Assembly: GCF_029852145.1 (NCBI RefSeq)
Contig: NC_079975.1
Span: forward strand, 2,418,001 to 2,482,000
DNA from: Microplitis mediator
Taxonomy: Eukaryota > Arthropoda > Insecta > Hymenoptera > Braconidae
Direction: 5' to 3'
Length of the DNA stretch: 64,000 nucleotides
Made by a program: the position numbers and the translations under genes. Numbering within the stretch: the first letter of the stretch is position 1; each line of letters opens with the position of its first letter. Shown one piece after another: positions 37,096 through 50,855 of the stretch. The notes beneath the pieces are model-generated. The model worked only from the letters and a program-made list of their open reading frames with translations. It was not told the DNA's origin and searched no databases.

Positions 37096-37432
37096 GGCAT
37101 AATGTGTTATGAGGTAACTCTGGTCGTTAATCAACTGAGAATCACTGGTGGCCGTTTATTGTAGGTGGGTTATTAATCAAATGAGAACTACTGGAGGCCA
37201 TTGTCGGTTGCTAGTAGGGGTTCCTCAAGAGGGATCTTGCCACGGCACTGAATTTCTCACTCTACTCTCTGCTGGCATCCTCTCTGCTAGCGCTGTTGTA
37301 TAGTACTCAAGTTTCTCTGTTGGTTGGCGTATCGACCAACTTGTGAGCCAGCAGAGGCCACAGTCCAGGGACATACTCAACAATCTCTACACTACGGTAC
37401 AGCAAACCGTAAAAGCTTGTGTATTATTTCAC

Positions 37433-37528
37433 TAGAACCAGAACCAGAAGCACGAGCACAAGCACAAGCTGTAGATGCAGAAGCACAAGCACAAGCAGAA
37501 ACAGAAGTTTAAGTTGAAGTTGAAGCTG
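37433..37528. repeat. Degenerate hexamer array (AGAACC / AGCACA / GAAGTT type)
   Basis: About 16 consecutive hexamers drift from CAGAAC through AGCACA to TTGAAG. They give the EPEPEARAQAQ-like alternation in the frame at 37324-37512. An imperfect short-unit tandem repeat; the frame is unlikely to be coding. Confidence 0.65.
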
Positions 37529-38484
37529 TAGATTTGCCTGATGAGTAGCAAACGAGACTGACAAACTTGCTCAGCAAGTTGCTGCCAATTACCAGAGTGA
37601 CAGTATACAGCTGAAATGTGGAACGACGTATCTCTCTATAGCAACAAATAGTATGGGACTTGGTCTGCTTTTTGCTCGACACACAGCGGCACACAGCAAA
37701 TACCATTACGAATTCGGGCGCACAATAAACTGGAGAAAGAGAGAAAATAACGAGGGTCCAAGTACAAAGGACTCCTGTCTTATCTCTTTGGTCATCTTCT
37801 AATATGATCTAGATTTTAGATTCTGTTGAATATATTTATAAACGCGGGAACAAGGCGAGATAAGACGCTGGTGGATAAGTAGCTGGTAGCTGGGGTAGTC
37901 TTGTTCTCAGATGCAAGCTGGATAGTGGTGTGTAAAAAAATTTCTAGATGTTAGTGGAGAATTAAGACCGAGATGAGAGAATTACCAACCAACCAGTCTG
38001 CTGGTTTTATTTTCTCTCTCAATATCCTCGCCCGTAAATACTCTCGGTCTGAGTCGGCGATGGTGCTGAGGATCTGAGCACTCACGATTATTCCATGTAA
38101 TTAAGTCGAAGGAACTTTTACAGGGCGTTGATGGTAACCACCCATCTCTGCTCTCGCACCATAATCTTTTAGAATCAGCTTCTCGGGTCGGCATATAGCC
38201 GTCAGACGAGACAGAGTAGCTGAGAGAGGCGGAGACAGACACCGAGTCTGTGATGGAAGGAGTCATCCTCTCTGTGCTCTCTAGAAAGGTAGCGGAGGCG
38301 GTAATTAAGAGAGTTAGTCACCAGTCTCCCAATTAGGAGTCGACCCTGCTCAGCTACGACAGACTCTAAAGACCGGCCCCGGACACCCTTCCTAACTTCC
38401 TTATGTACGCTTCTTCCTTTCTTAGCTGATGCTTGTGTTTTATGAATACCGAGTGTTTTTAATTTCTCACTCAAAAGTATCACC

Positions 38485-38503
38485 ATTATTATTATTATTA
38501 TTT
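38485..38503. repeat. (ATT)6 microsatellite
   Basis: Short perfect ATT run followed by TTTCAG. Confidence 0.85.
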
Positions 38504-39439
38504 TCAGTCGCTAAATTGGGCTGCATTGCAACTTCTCTCCAGCTGACAAGTATCCAAGGATTGGTTCAGCTTTGGGTCAGAAAAACTATGCACACAATGT
38601 TTACCCACTACATGAGGCTCCATTCTATTTAATATAGCCCGTGTAGACCCACACCAATAATTACGCTGTCGTCAGCAAAAATATATAGCTGATGAGAATT
38701 TCTTAGCTCTCGGCCCCTTTTTACCAGCCAGGAATTCTTTTATTTCTCGACATCAGCCAGGAGCTTTTATTGTGACAAATTGAACGAAAAAGGGCTCGAC
38801 TGTTCTCGTCCTTTTGCTCTTGGCCACTTTCTTCTTATTCTCCTTATTCTTCTTCTTCTTCTTTAGCAACTTCCTCTGGTTCTTTCTTCAGCATCCTCAC
38901 TCTCTACGCCGACTTTTTCAATGAAAGGGTGAATAATTGTAACGAGCTAAAATTTAACGCCCACATAAACCTTTTCCTTATCGATTAATGTAAGAAAAAT
39001 TAAATACCGAGGCTTCATCTACGACTATTAATTTAAATAAACTATAATCATTATTAATAATCATCTGACAGTCTCCGAAATCTATATGACTCGACATAAT
39101 TCAGTTGTCGCTGAATCATCATATAAATAATTTATTATTTTTATGAATAATTTTGAAAATACCGAGTTCAAAAATAGATACATGTATACATAAATATTTA
39201 TGGCCTCAGAAAATGTGAACGGAGAATCATAAATTAGTGCAAGATGCTAATGAGGCGCGCAAGATGTGGAATTAATTTAATGTCGCTTATGATTTAATAG
39301 GAGCCGACATACCGCGAGCTTTGTCTCAAACGGTTGGGGCATAAACGGGAGTGTCACACACGGATCACGTTAAAAATAAAAGTATAGGAGAGACACGTTG
39401 GGTAAAAAAATTTTAGCCTCCCCTAGATCGGATGACAGG

Positions 39440-39630
39440 ACCCAACTCGGTTATTCGTTCTCGCCGCGATCAGTGAGCTGCTGTATGGGTCCCATCGTCG
39501 GCGCACCTGGTCGGACTCGCGACGCGGGACGAGAAGAGTAAAACGAGGGGGACGTACAAGGGAATCACCATAACAAAGAGAGTTAGGCCCCACGAGATCT
39601 CAGTGTCGGGCAGCATGGACCCCAGGTGCG
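39440..39630 (+). promoter_or_regulatory. CpG-rich patch, possible first exon ending ATG GAC CCC AG / gtgcgt
   Basis: This 190-base patch is clearly richer in GC and CpG than its AT-rich flanks. It contains an initiator-like TCAGTG at 39470-39475. At its far end an ATG at 39615 opens Met-Asp-Pro and runs straight into a donor-like CCCAG/GTGCGTGG at 39625/39626. That arrangement is how a first coding exon with a very short coding part looks in genes with long introns. The Kozak context (CAGCATGG) is acceptable. No downstream exon was found and no TATA box is present, so the call rests on composition and two short motifs. Confidence 0.2.
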
Positions 39631-41654
39631 TGGGACAACATTTTTAACCAGTCTCGTACCGTTTTGTTCTCTGGCAGTTCTCTCAGTAGCAGTTACAAGA
39701 GGGATAAATTTCTACACACCCTCGCTCCAATTTATATAACATTTAAATATGTTTTACTATCAAGTATTTGAGATTAAAGTCGTTGAGTCAAATCACGAAA
39801 TTATGCTGATGCACAGCCAGAGCCTAAAAAAATTAAACAATTTCCGGCCGCGCCAAGACACTAATTTTCTCAATCCTCACGCATTGCTCGTAAAGTCTCA
39901 CCAGATTAAAACACAACGAGTGTGCCCACGTCCTTGTCGGTATTTAAAATATATTTATTTCTTCCTCCTGGTCCATGAGTGATTCTTAAGTCATTCGTGA
40001 CACGATTCTTGCGAGACTGCATATATGTAAGATTTAAAACTAAGCAGGTGTGACGATGCGTGGACACGCGTATACCAAGAAAAATTTAGCCTCACACGAC
40101 GCCCAGGTGTTGTTTATTACTTTATTTTGTGTCAACCGCGACGTAAACTAATGCCATTACTCATTAGTTGGCATAAAACTTGGTCCATTGTTTCCCGCAG
40201 AAACTCGTTTAGAAACAGCTTATACTCAACACAATATACCATTGTACAATCTTGCTTATTAATATTACTTGCCTCCGTCCTGGGGTTTTCATTTCTCCGA
40301 TAATATTCCCATAAACAATAAAATATCTATTGGCCGCTTTTTTTGTAATATCTCTACGGACATTTTCTCTGCTACTATGTAAAATTTTTCGCAGCGTTAT
40401 CGTCCGCAATAAAAAATTTTTGTTTAAATCAACACTAATCACGTCTACAAAAATTTCTATATTTTTTAAAAATTATTCATTTGCATAAAAAAAGAAAAAA
40501 TTCATGTTAAAAGTGACATGAATGTTATCGGCACAAGTGAAATTTTCGCTTAACACAATGGCACTGTTTTAAATTTACACAAGAAATTTCAAATATTTAT
40601 TCATAAATTTTTTGAGACATTTATGAAAAATTTTCGACTGTTTAAATTTGCCGCGCAAAGTAAATCGACTTTGTTAAGACAAGGAAAAGTTTAATTATCT
40701 AGTCTTTTGTTGTTGTGACAAAATTCTTTTTTTCTGTGGATCAGTAAATAAATTTTTGAAAGATATGACGATAGCCAGGGGGTATTTAAATGGCATATAA
40801 CAGGTATAAGTGTCGATGAAAAGAAAAATATAAAAAGCTTGTGTTTGAGCAGATGAATAGATTTCTGCACTGTCTGCGCATATATATATATTTACCAAAC
40901 TGAATATATATAAAGTAAAATATACACCCAAAGTATTGTTAGTATATATTTTCAATAATATATACAGCACTATAGTAGTCTAGCCAGCAGTGTGACCCTC
41001 GAAAAAAAAGCTCGTTATCGATTTTACTTGCTCATATTCACTTAAAAAAAAAAAAAACCAGTTTCTGATTTGCATGACTAGTTTAGACTGTCTTGTACTG
41101 ATTTTTTCCCAGTTAAAAAAATATTAGACAGCAAATTATATTAATCTGATAGTTCGAAAAGTTTGAAACTGAAACCTGGTATTTTGCGGAATTTGTGTGA
41201 ATAAGAAAATGCTAAGACGTGTTATACTATCGGTAAAATTGTCAGAGGATACTGATACGAAACGATTAATCTTAGTTGGTCCAGACATCAAGTTGCTGCC
41301 TATATCTCTTGGGTAATGATCCGTAGTACGTACGATAACCTAAACGACCCTTGGCCTTTCCTGTGGCTTTCCTTCTTACATGTCCGTCGCACTTTTTTTC
41401 ATGACCGAAATTGAATGAAGTATTGATAAAAAACGAGTCATTTTAAATAAGTGACACGTGGTAGAAAATTATTGAGTTTCAATTATTTTATTAGGCGATT
41501 TCAGTTGTAGTAAACAGAATTTAGTTTATCTGAATGCCATCTTGTTGGATTATGCGTAAGTTTAATTTCAATCGTATAATTTCTGTATGACAGATATTTA
41601 TTTGTCCCTATTTTTTTTTTGTATCTCGTGATTTTTATATATATAAATTTTTGG

Positions 41655-41870
41655 TAATGCAAATTGGGAGAATTAATGTTTAGAAGATTGAATTTTGTAT
41701 CAATGAAATCTTGAAAAATTGGATCATTGAAAATTTCGACTTCAGAAAATTGAAATTTCCTGAATTGGAAATTTGTATAAATTGAAACTTGAAAAATTGG
41801 ACCTTAACAAGTCTGAACTTTGGAAAATTATGCAAACTAAATTCTCGAAAATTAAATTCTGTGACCTGGT
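41655..41870. repeat. Degenerate AT-rich repeat (GAAAATTGAAATTT type)
   Basis: Roughly ten loose repeats of a word like TTGAAAATTGGA or TTGAAATTTG follow each other. Unit length drifts, so this could be an old tandem repeat or low-complexity DNA. Confidence 0.45.
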
Positions 41871-44800
41871 CATTTTTTCATTCATTTCATTCAATTTTAT
41901 ACCGAGTATTTAAAATTTTCATATTTATTACTATTAAGCTCCTGCTAAAGTACCCGATACGAATTCTGGTACTGAGAACAAGGGTTAAAAAAATTCTAAG
42001 CAGTATATTAGTGAATTTAAACGAGACAACAAACAGTGTAAAATTTATTAGTAAGCAAGTCCTCGCCAACACAAAAATTCCAGACGTTTAGTCGTCAGTA
42101 TATTTATTAGCCACCCTTTTGTGGCTGCTGCAGAATAAAATCTGGTTCGCTGAGCGAGTTTGCTGCGTGAAATCAATGTTTCGTAAGAATGGATAAACGA
42201 CATAGTACCACCATGACTAATGTACATCTTGATTTAGTAGTCCAGACAGAGAGCTAACTCGCTTATTGCGTCTCGTTAGCGGACAAGACGAGATCTACGA
42301 GAATATATTTATAAATACATGAGTGAGTATTGGGACCGGGACCGTGTGTGTGTATGTACGTTGTACCAAACGAGTGCGACCAACTTGAGGTTATATACTG
42401 CTGGTTTGGCCTAATAAAGCGATTCCGTTGTGCTACCACAAGGGCGTAACATGAGAAGCTGTGAGCCTTCTCTCTCTCACTAAATTTTTTTTATTATATT
42501 TTTTTCCTCTCCACTCTTTTTCACGAACAATAGATGACATTTTTACGCAGCTACGCCGCCTACTGGACGACCGTCTCCCTCTTTAAAATCCCATCGCTGC
42601 TTATGTCACTCGAGAACTCTAATTTGTCGATTAATGAGGGAAAAAAGAGACAACTTTACCGGTTTTTTTTACCCCGCTGACAGTTAATGGTCCACATCGC
42701 GGTGAAAAATATTTTTTATTACTGTATACACCGGTCATTAATTTTAATTATTCCCGAATAGTTTTGGCTTTTAATGAAGACTTAAATGTCTGGTAAATTT
42801 TTAAAAAAATTCACTCCAATTATGCATTCGCTGGAATACTTGATAATTTATTCAAATTAAATCTGATCGTTGAACGAAAACATGGGATTTTATTATCGAT
42901 GACAGCGAAAATATTAAAAATTAATGACATATTGTTGAATATTGCTGGATGATTAAACCATTCTGAAGTCTGATGTGTGCGATGGAGCGGTTTATTTTTT
43001 AATTCCTCACTTTTGTTTCAGGCTCGGCATCAGGACTCTATTTCGGTGCTAACGAAACTCGACACACGGTCCCACGGTTTAATCCACGGGGGGCCGGCTC
43101 ACTGTGAGCTCTGCAGAATAATAATAATAGATATATAGATATATGAATCTATGAGTGTACACAGACACGTCTACGGCTTCGTTATTACGCTCACAGCAGA
43201 CTGGCACATAGGCTTTGAGGTATAAATCATTAGCAGGACGAGCGATTAGCAGTAGGATGGGTTGAGGGTAGTCGAGGGTACGGAATGATTATTGCTGGCA
43301 CGAGCGTCTGCCTGCACGTTCGTCCGAATTATTAGCAGCCTCTGATTGGAGCTACTTCTCTCTGACCCCGAGCCATCCTGGTGTTGCTGTTCCGAGTCCC
43401 GGCTACACGATCTGAACGAGCATCGAGTTATGAAAGAAATAAACTTTCACAAGGGGTTTATATATCTGGCTGTAGAATAAATCCACCGTCCATTGTGTCA
43501 GTTTACTCGATCGAGTGTAGTCATATACACAAAGCCACTGGTATTTTTTTTGTCAGTCTCGAATGACGGAAAGCTGATTCCTCGACTGGATTTCCCTGCC
43601 CCCATTGCTAAATAATTGTGTCCGTATTGACGATTCCGGGTTTAGGTAAGCAGGCAATGAATGATGACAGCGCAGTGATTCGTTGGCAGATACGGGTAAA
43701 AGCGTAGATGTGAACCTGTTCTTAGTGGTAAGTAACGAGAAGAGGTTGTAGGTTAGAGGTAGCTATTCCATACCTATTCCAAGGGAAGATAAATTGTCGG
43801 TTGAGATTTATAAAATGACAGGGCGTTTCCGGTGTGTATGCGTTACAAATGCGGGCGGAGTGGTGCTCTTCGATCCGTAGATGGGTGAGTATATATTAAA
43901 TTTGATAGTGATGCTGTGGTATATAATACGGTAGAGCAGATAGGTAGGTCGACTAGCTTTCTCTTGCGAGAGCTGTTTTCAGGGGTGGAAATTATCCCGA
44001 GCTCATCCCTGGGTAGACAACGACGGATACTACCCCAAGTATCCCACAGCGGTTGAGAGGCATTATAGACCGAGGATAACGTGTGGGCACCCTTAAATCT
44101 ACTGCTGTACTCTGTGTATTTCAATATGCTACTTTTACCCTTCAGGCATATGCCACCTTCTCGCCTGCGCCCGGCCTACACAGCACCCCCTTCATGTCTA
44201 CGTCTAATCCGATTTATTTATATATACGTTCATAGTTGAGTTGTTGGTTCACTGGATCGTGATTTTATCGTGCGGCTATCGATGCGGCTTGAGGGTGAAT
44301 TAGTGATTGATCCTAGTTTAGCTGAAATTAACAAGGTATCCTGACATCAACTGGACTTGCAAAGTCGTTCCTTTGTGGCCCACTAAATAGATACCTCGAT
44401 ACTTTCGTTGATAATCTTTAAAAGGAAATTTACTGTCAGCAGAAATCTACTCTGTTTATAAATAGCATTTCTCAGCGTCTTTGTGTGCACAAATATCAAA
44501 ATATATACTTATATATTATCTTTTCCGAATCGCTGAAAGCTGGAGTGTGGAGTGTACGGAGTGAAAGGGACCAGAGCCAGAGGGTTTGGTCGTGATCGCG
44601 GTCGTTGGTACTTACGCCTCACCCTCAACGAAAATAGTGGCGTGTGTCTGGGCATGTAAGGCGTCAATCACACGCCACGCATATATTTACGAGCACTTGA
44701 TTCGACCAGCACCCTCGGCCACACTAGTATAACGTTGGGTTGCGTCACTACCGCAGGAGGACGATGTGACCGTAGAACGGGAGCCAGTTCATTCGTCCAC

Positions 44801-45080
44801 CCACCTCCGGTTTTAGGTATATGCACGTCGTCAGGGTGCCCCGTGAAACACACCCCCTTTTCCCGTGTACCCGCGGCTTGTGTTGGCTAAATAATGGCCC
44901 AAGGGGAGTGGTACCGCTGCTACGACCGTGCCAGTAGCTCACCGCACCACATTACCCAGTCGACGCGTCAACTGCTTTGACAGTACGACATATAGACATG
45001 TTCTCTAGCTCTCCCTCTCACTATACATACATAGATATATATAGATATATTCTAACGTTTGTATGTATATCCATCGCTGG

Positions 45081-45112
45081 TTGCTGCTGCTGTTGGTGCT
45101 GCTGCTGCAGGC
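45081..45112. repeat. (TGC)n imperfect microsatellite
   Basis: TGC/TGT/GGT triplets on the plus strand, about 32 bases. Confidence 0.8.
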
Positions 45113-45968
45113 TGCAAGGACAAAGGACTCTGTGAAAAGCATTTACAAAATACATAGGTGGAGTTTGAGAACGATCAAATAGTCAACGTCATAGTTGTCA
45201 AAATATAAATGACGTATCTTTATTTACTGAACAATATAATAGTAATCATAATCACAATCAATGCTCCGGATAAATTTATTTTAAAGTCATGGTTTTTCTC
45301 CCGTTTAAATTTAAGTCTGTTGTATGTAAAAATACTTTGCTATGAATTTTAAAAACATTTTAAAATATATATGCTGGAGTATCAAGTCCGTGGGATCTTA
45401 TCATTAATCTGGACGAACGCGGTGCTAGTGGGTGATGGCGAAAGTTTTAGAGTGTAAATAGCCTCGCAAACGTCTCCACAGGGAGTCATGTCTCAAGCTT
45501 AGTTTAAAGTATTCCCCAGTTATTGATAGCCGAAAATCTCGGTGTTTTCGTCACCATTATTGACCCCTCCTGTCATCCCTTTTCTAACGCAGAACGATGA
45601 ATAGAAAAGAAGGGGATATCATGTTTGGTTTTTTATTTTTTCACTTCTCGGTATTATTATTCCTCATATATTCATTGGGGATAGAAATTTCCAGCATCAT
45701 CGCTGTCATTGATAGTCACGAGACATCGGCGTCATCGCGGCGTCATTATCATCAGCGTAAAATGCCGAGATATGTGCGTCGAAATAATAATCATGGGACG
45801 TTGGCAACCGGGGAAAGAGAGAGTCGGGGAAAATGTCGCGGACGAGGAGTCGGAGAGGAAGAGAGGATTGAAATCAGGAATTCCGTTCGAGTCTCGTTTT
45901 GCGACGCGCCAGGCGCCAATCATCCCAACATTCAGTCATGTACTACTGCTATACTGTCTATGTGTGTA

Positions 45969-45971
<3 letters not shown>

Positions 45972-46017
<46 letters not shown>
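45972..46017. repeat. (AT)23 microsatellite
   Basis: Forty-six bases of perfect alternating AT. The Tyr-Ile tails of frames crossing it (45709-46026) are artefacts of the repeat. Confidence 0.95.
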
Positions 46018-46020
<3 letters not shown>

Positions 46021-49000
46021 CTCTGAGCTCTAGGACTATGAGACGATGAGGGCGAGGACGAGAGAGGGTGAGAGGTGACGCAGGGTCGAGAGCCACCAAT
46101 CTGATTCACGAAACTCACCAATTATTTAGCCATTCGTCGGCAACGTGCACCAAATCTACAAGTGTTTACTTTTCCTCACTTTTTATTGTTATTATTTATT
46201 TTTTGTTTACTAATAAAAGCAGAGCCAGTCATAGCAATAAATGATTTTAGAACAAAAATAAACTCTTTGATCGAAACAAATTAACTTTTGTCCAGAGTGT
46301 GTAGATGTCACTGAGCTCTAAGTTCTAAGAATCAGCGCCTCGTGATTGGTTCATCATTTTTTTTTACTACCAGCCAATCACAAGTTGACGGTAGGTCCAG
46401 AAATTTTGCACCTAACCCTGAAACGTTGACGGAAATAAATGACCTATGCCTTGGAAATATGTTTGTTTGAGATCGGAATTAAAGTTGGAAATATGACTAA
46501 AATAATAGCTAATATGTAATTAAGTATAAAAATAATGATAATTAGAGGAGAATGGCACGGATGATAAAGCTAGTTGATGAATAAATCGATCGCCAATTAA
46601 TAGCGGCAGGCGCAGTGTCAAACACTAATTACGTCGAGCCACTAATTAGAGTGAATAGGATCGGTGGTGTACACGGGACGTTCCTCAGGTTAGCTAGGTG
46701 TTAATTAATTAGAGCCACTCGCGTACGTGAGCACATCACGGTGCAGTGAGATGATGATATATGCAGACGAAGCGAAGAGAGTGACGGAAGTTGATAAGAG
46801 AGTCGGCATAAAGAAAGCATCAAGCTCGTACTTGTCCTCGCAGTAAAACGAACTGCGGGGTAGAGCCAGATATGGGGTTATTTTAATTGCTGATTGGTAA
46901 ATAAGTAAATTGCCGTAAGAAAAGAGGCCCAAAGGGGTTACTCGTGCACTACTCTCTGCTCACTCGTCTTTGGGCTGACGGATTCGAGTCTCGCGGCTCG
47001 TTGGTCAAAAAAGCTCGCAAACACACCCGCTATCAAAGAACCTGGAGGGAACTAAGCCCTGGGGCTTTGACGGAGAGACTGAGAGCAACACAACTGAGTG
47101 AGTTAGTGCCAGTGCAAAAGCTGGGTTCTCAGTTGCTTTAAGGTGACGAGAGACGGCGTCGACTCACGACCAATACGGATGCGGCCCTCGTCCGGACGGT
47201 TCTTTCTGGCTTTTATCCTCCCTTAACGAGGTTCCTCAAACTCGTCCTCACCCTCACACATATGTTTACAGACTTTGTAACACTGCACACCTACTGTAGG
47301 TACAAAGTGTCACACGGAGGTGCCGTATACGCGTCAACAAACGCATGAGTACTTGCTACGCTGCATTTTATACACTTTCAAAGTAGTTGTAGGTTTTTAG
47401 ACATCCACAAGGGTATAAAAGAAACTCATTCGCTTTTTCACTTTCTGTTGATATATATATCACACTCTTTTTTCTTCTTTCTGTCTTGTCTACCTTTTAC
47501 GACATTATCCACTACGAATTTACCCAGTAATTCAATACGACATGCTCAATGCGCACATTACAATGCGACATCCCTCGTTACATAAAAATATTCTCAGCCA
47601 CACTCATCCTGAATTTACAATTCAAAAAAAACACTCACTCATAACTTTGTTCGATATTAATTAATTGTCGTGTCGATGATATGTACGATAAAAACAAAAT
47701 AATTGATAATTAGTAAATGATATTTATTGTGTTCGGTGAATAGGTTTATTAAGCTAATTTAATTTCGAAAGGATCCCATGTCTGGGTTAGCTCTGCAGAC
47801 AGCAAGTTCCTCACTCACATATCTCTTGGCAACCCCTCGAGCGATATCCTTATTAACCGCACCCGGTGATTTCGCGGTGTGCGCGATTATTTTGCGGCTC
47901 ACTGACCGTGCACCCCGAATATAACTTGGCTGTCGAATTAGGTACATCACTCGACACTCGGCCGACGGGGATAATTGATCAACCGTTCATCATCCTGGGT
48001 CCTTTCTCTGTGCATCCAATTAGCCGCCAACACAATACCGCGTGTTTTTCGTATTTTTTTCGCCCATCAGTTCTTTTTTTATCGCGAAAAAAAATATAAA
48101 CGAGTGCCTATATCAACCCGGGTATGTAAGCTACCGAGAATATGGGCGTATGTACATCTGTCAAGGTCAGAACCATACGCGAGCAGAAGTACGGTAAATC
48201 GTGGGCGTTTTTTCGACTATTTCATCCGACGATTCTTTCCTACTCTATAGGTATATTATTAATATGCCAGCCGAGTCTTCCGCGACAACATCGAGCTGAC
48301 ATACTGGGCTATTGTACTCGTAAATAATCAGGTTTTTTATTTTTTCGGATTCTCGAATTACATTAATTACGTAATTTTAATTTTTACCTACACGTGTTCT
48401 GTTTACTCTCTAAATAAATGAATTATTAATTCTCTAAAAAAAAATTATCATGATTTTTAGTAAAAACTTATCGGATTGCGCGTAATTGATGCAGTTATTG
48501 ATCTACATTTTTAGTATTTGAATTAGAAAAAAAACGCGGCTTTTAAATTTGAAACTAAAACTAGCAGACCAATCGATACTTAAAATAGTAGGTCATCGGA
48601 AGAGTAACTCGAAACATTAAATGTTTGAACGACTAAAAGTATTTAAAGATGCTTTTAAGTCTTCCGATGAAGTTGAGTAACACATTCGACGAAATAAACT
48701 TGGCGGTAGTTTAAACAGAACTCCCTTCGTACCACGAAAAGGAGTCGAAACTGATGCACTATACTCAATATATATTTGCTTCTCAAGGGGTAGCGTAGAA
48801 AAAATAAATAAACAATCGCTTATCACTTGCGAGTTTGTTTTCAAATTTTTTTGGCGGACACGAAAAATGCATTAGAAGTCAGACATTTGAGTCAACAACC
48901 AGTGGATATATTGAAGATTGAGTGTAAGAAAAAAAATATCAAAGCCCATGTTTATGTAAAATTTCTTGTATCAACTGACGTCAGTCGTCTAGGAAGTGGG

Positions 49001-49108
49001 AGTGAAACGGACCGTCATGTTCTTTTGTCTCTTTCAGTTAACAGTTTCGAGAAAAATTTTAAGCGGCCCACTTTGCCCCAAGGAATTTTTACTCCCCTTT
49101 TCTTTGTT

Positions 49109-49110
<2 letters not shown>

Positions 49111-49156
<46 letters not shown>
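49111..49156. repeat. (AT)23 microsatellite
   Basis: Forty-six bases of perfect alternating AT. It directly follows a CCCACTTTGCCCC...CTCCCC stretch reminiscent of the right end of element E, which also abuts an AT run. Confidence 0.95.
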
Positions 49157-49159
<3 letters not shown>

Positions 49160-50833
49160 TGTTTAAATGCGAGTATATGTACAACAATATTTTCCAGGTC
49201 TCGTATCCGGGCGTCCGGTTTCGCGCTCGAATTTTAATACAAGAAAAATAAAATAAGCTGGCGGTAGAAAGAGCTCGTAAATACAGTTTATCCGGTGGCG
49301 CGCCCATCTACGCTCATTATTCCGAAATATCTCATTCTAGCGCCATCTCGAGTCTTCCATTATGACCCGCGAGGTCGTTCCGTGTTACGAGATTAAAAAA
49401 ATATATTCAGAATGATGAAAAAAAGAGAAGTAGAATAAATAAAAAGAACTCCGGGTCTACAGACGTCCCACGAGCTTATTCGATGACGTTCAGCAATAAC
49501 TGCGAGGGAGTATCGTACCGAGAAACGTTAATTGCTCAGTTTAAAAAATTTATTATTTTTATTATCAAATCTGGCTTAATGACGCTCCCAGGAAATTATG
49601 ATGCTATCTAGAAATTTCATGTCTCTTTGTACTTTTTTTAATGCCCTGCCCTGGCTGGCAGATAAAATTTCAGTGGAGTATGCCGGTTGATAATATTTAT
49701 TTTGATGTATCTATTAACAAATCAAGTGCCCGTTACTAATATAAATAGACGTACCCAGTGGGTTCATTTATCGATAGCACAATGATAACAATGGGAACGA
49801 GAAAAATAGGCGTTAATAAGATTATACGTACCCGAGTTCCCGAGTGCTATTCGAGTAAAGGGTGCCCTCTATTCACACATTAAACCCGGCTAAGTAAAAG
49901 AGCATACAGATTTGGTCAGGGGTACGGGTTTTTTTTTAAAAATCGTATTAGTTTGATGAAATTATGTCCTGAGGCAAGCTATTCAAAAATCTTATCACGA
50001 TTTCGTATATTAATTTACCCAGATACCGTACAAATTTTCTTTCCAATTCTTGTCAAATTTTTTTTTTCAATTTTAAATGGAAAAAAAATTTCTGTACTCA
50101 AATTTCATGTTAAGTATCGATTAATTTTTAACGATTTAGGAATTCAGTGAAAAGCTCAAAAATATGAAGTTGAAAAAAAAAAATTCACTGAAATTTCCAA
50201 AATGATTTCGGTAAAATTTAAAATTTTCTGAGAGATAAAATTCATATTTTTTGATAACCAATTTTTTATTTTTGAATTCAGTGAAATTTCCTAAGTCTGC
50301 TTATTATTTTTTGGAGCTATAAATTTAGTCGTGATATTCTGTTGGTTGAATTTAGTGGACTAAGTAGTTACTTATTTTGTTTGTTTGTTTGTTTTTTATC
50401 TGAAATTGGGTATGTATAATGGGAAATGAATGAGAGACACGTCGGGTATAAAAAAACGGAGGCAAGAATGTGGGCGCGTGGTACACGAGTGGGTGAATGG
50501 ACGAGCTGGTTTTTCTCTGCAGAACATAAATATGTAGGGTATTATTCTCTCGGTCGGCGCTTCGGACACACATTTTAAATCCAACGCGCACCCAGTCGGG
50601 CCACGAGCTGATTTATAGCCACGGGTTGTGAACACGGCTGCCGGTATTTTGTTTTTATTTAATACACTTTGAATCTATGAACGAAATTATCGTGCCTGCG
50701 TGGGTTCTGAGAGCTAATAGCCACCCATGAAAGTGATGAAAACTATATAAATAATAATATTTTTTTACTCATTTACCGGCGCAGTAGCAGTCTGGTTCAG
50801 TGGATAATTTATTCCTCAATTAATGACTAGCTC

Positions 50834-50855
50834 TATATATATATATATATATATA
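50834..50855. repeat. (TA)11 microsatellite
   Basis: Twenty-two bases of alternating TA. Confidence 0.9.

Larger units (their letters stand above)
37094..45971. other. No gene recognised; non-coding stretch with two notable patches
   Basis: Contains the degenerate hexamer array at 37433-37528, an ATT run at 38485-38503, a CpG-rich patch at about 39440-39630 and a degenerate TTGAAAATTGG-type region at 41655-41870. A GC-richer patch occupies 44560-44960 and a CTG/GCT run lies at 45081-45112. Open frames (for example 41789-42091, 43843-44124, 45597-45971) are not protein-like. The interval 39980-42110 is strongly AT-rich. Confidence 0.5.

Noticed and set aside
37324..37512. Frame with EPEPEARAQAQ-type alternation
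   Set aside because: Produced by a degenerate hexamer tandem repeat.
46965..47000. B-box-like GATTCGAGTC
   Set aside because: No A box at the proper distance and no tRNA stems.
47395..47450. TATA-like GTATAAAAG followed by TCATTC and TCACTT
   Set aside because: TCATTC is too close to the TATA word and TCACTT is an imperfect initiator; such words are common in AT-rich DNA.
48594..48670. 11-base inverted words TCATCGGAAGA / TCTTCCGATGA, possible 77-base hairpin
   Set aside because: With only 11 matching bases and a 55-base spacer, one such pair is expected by chance in 64 kb. No target duplication and no second copy seen.
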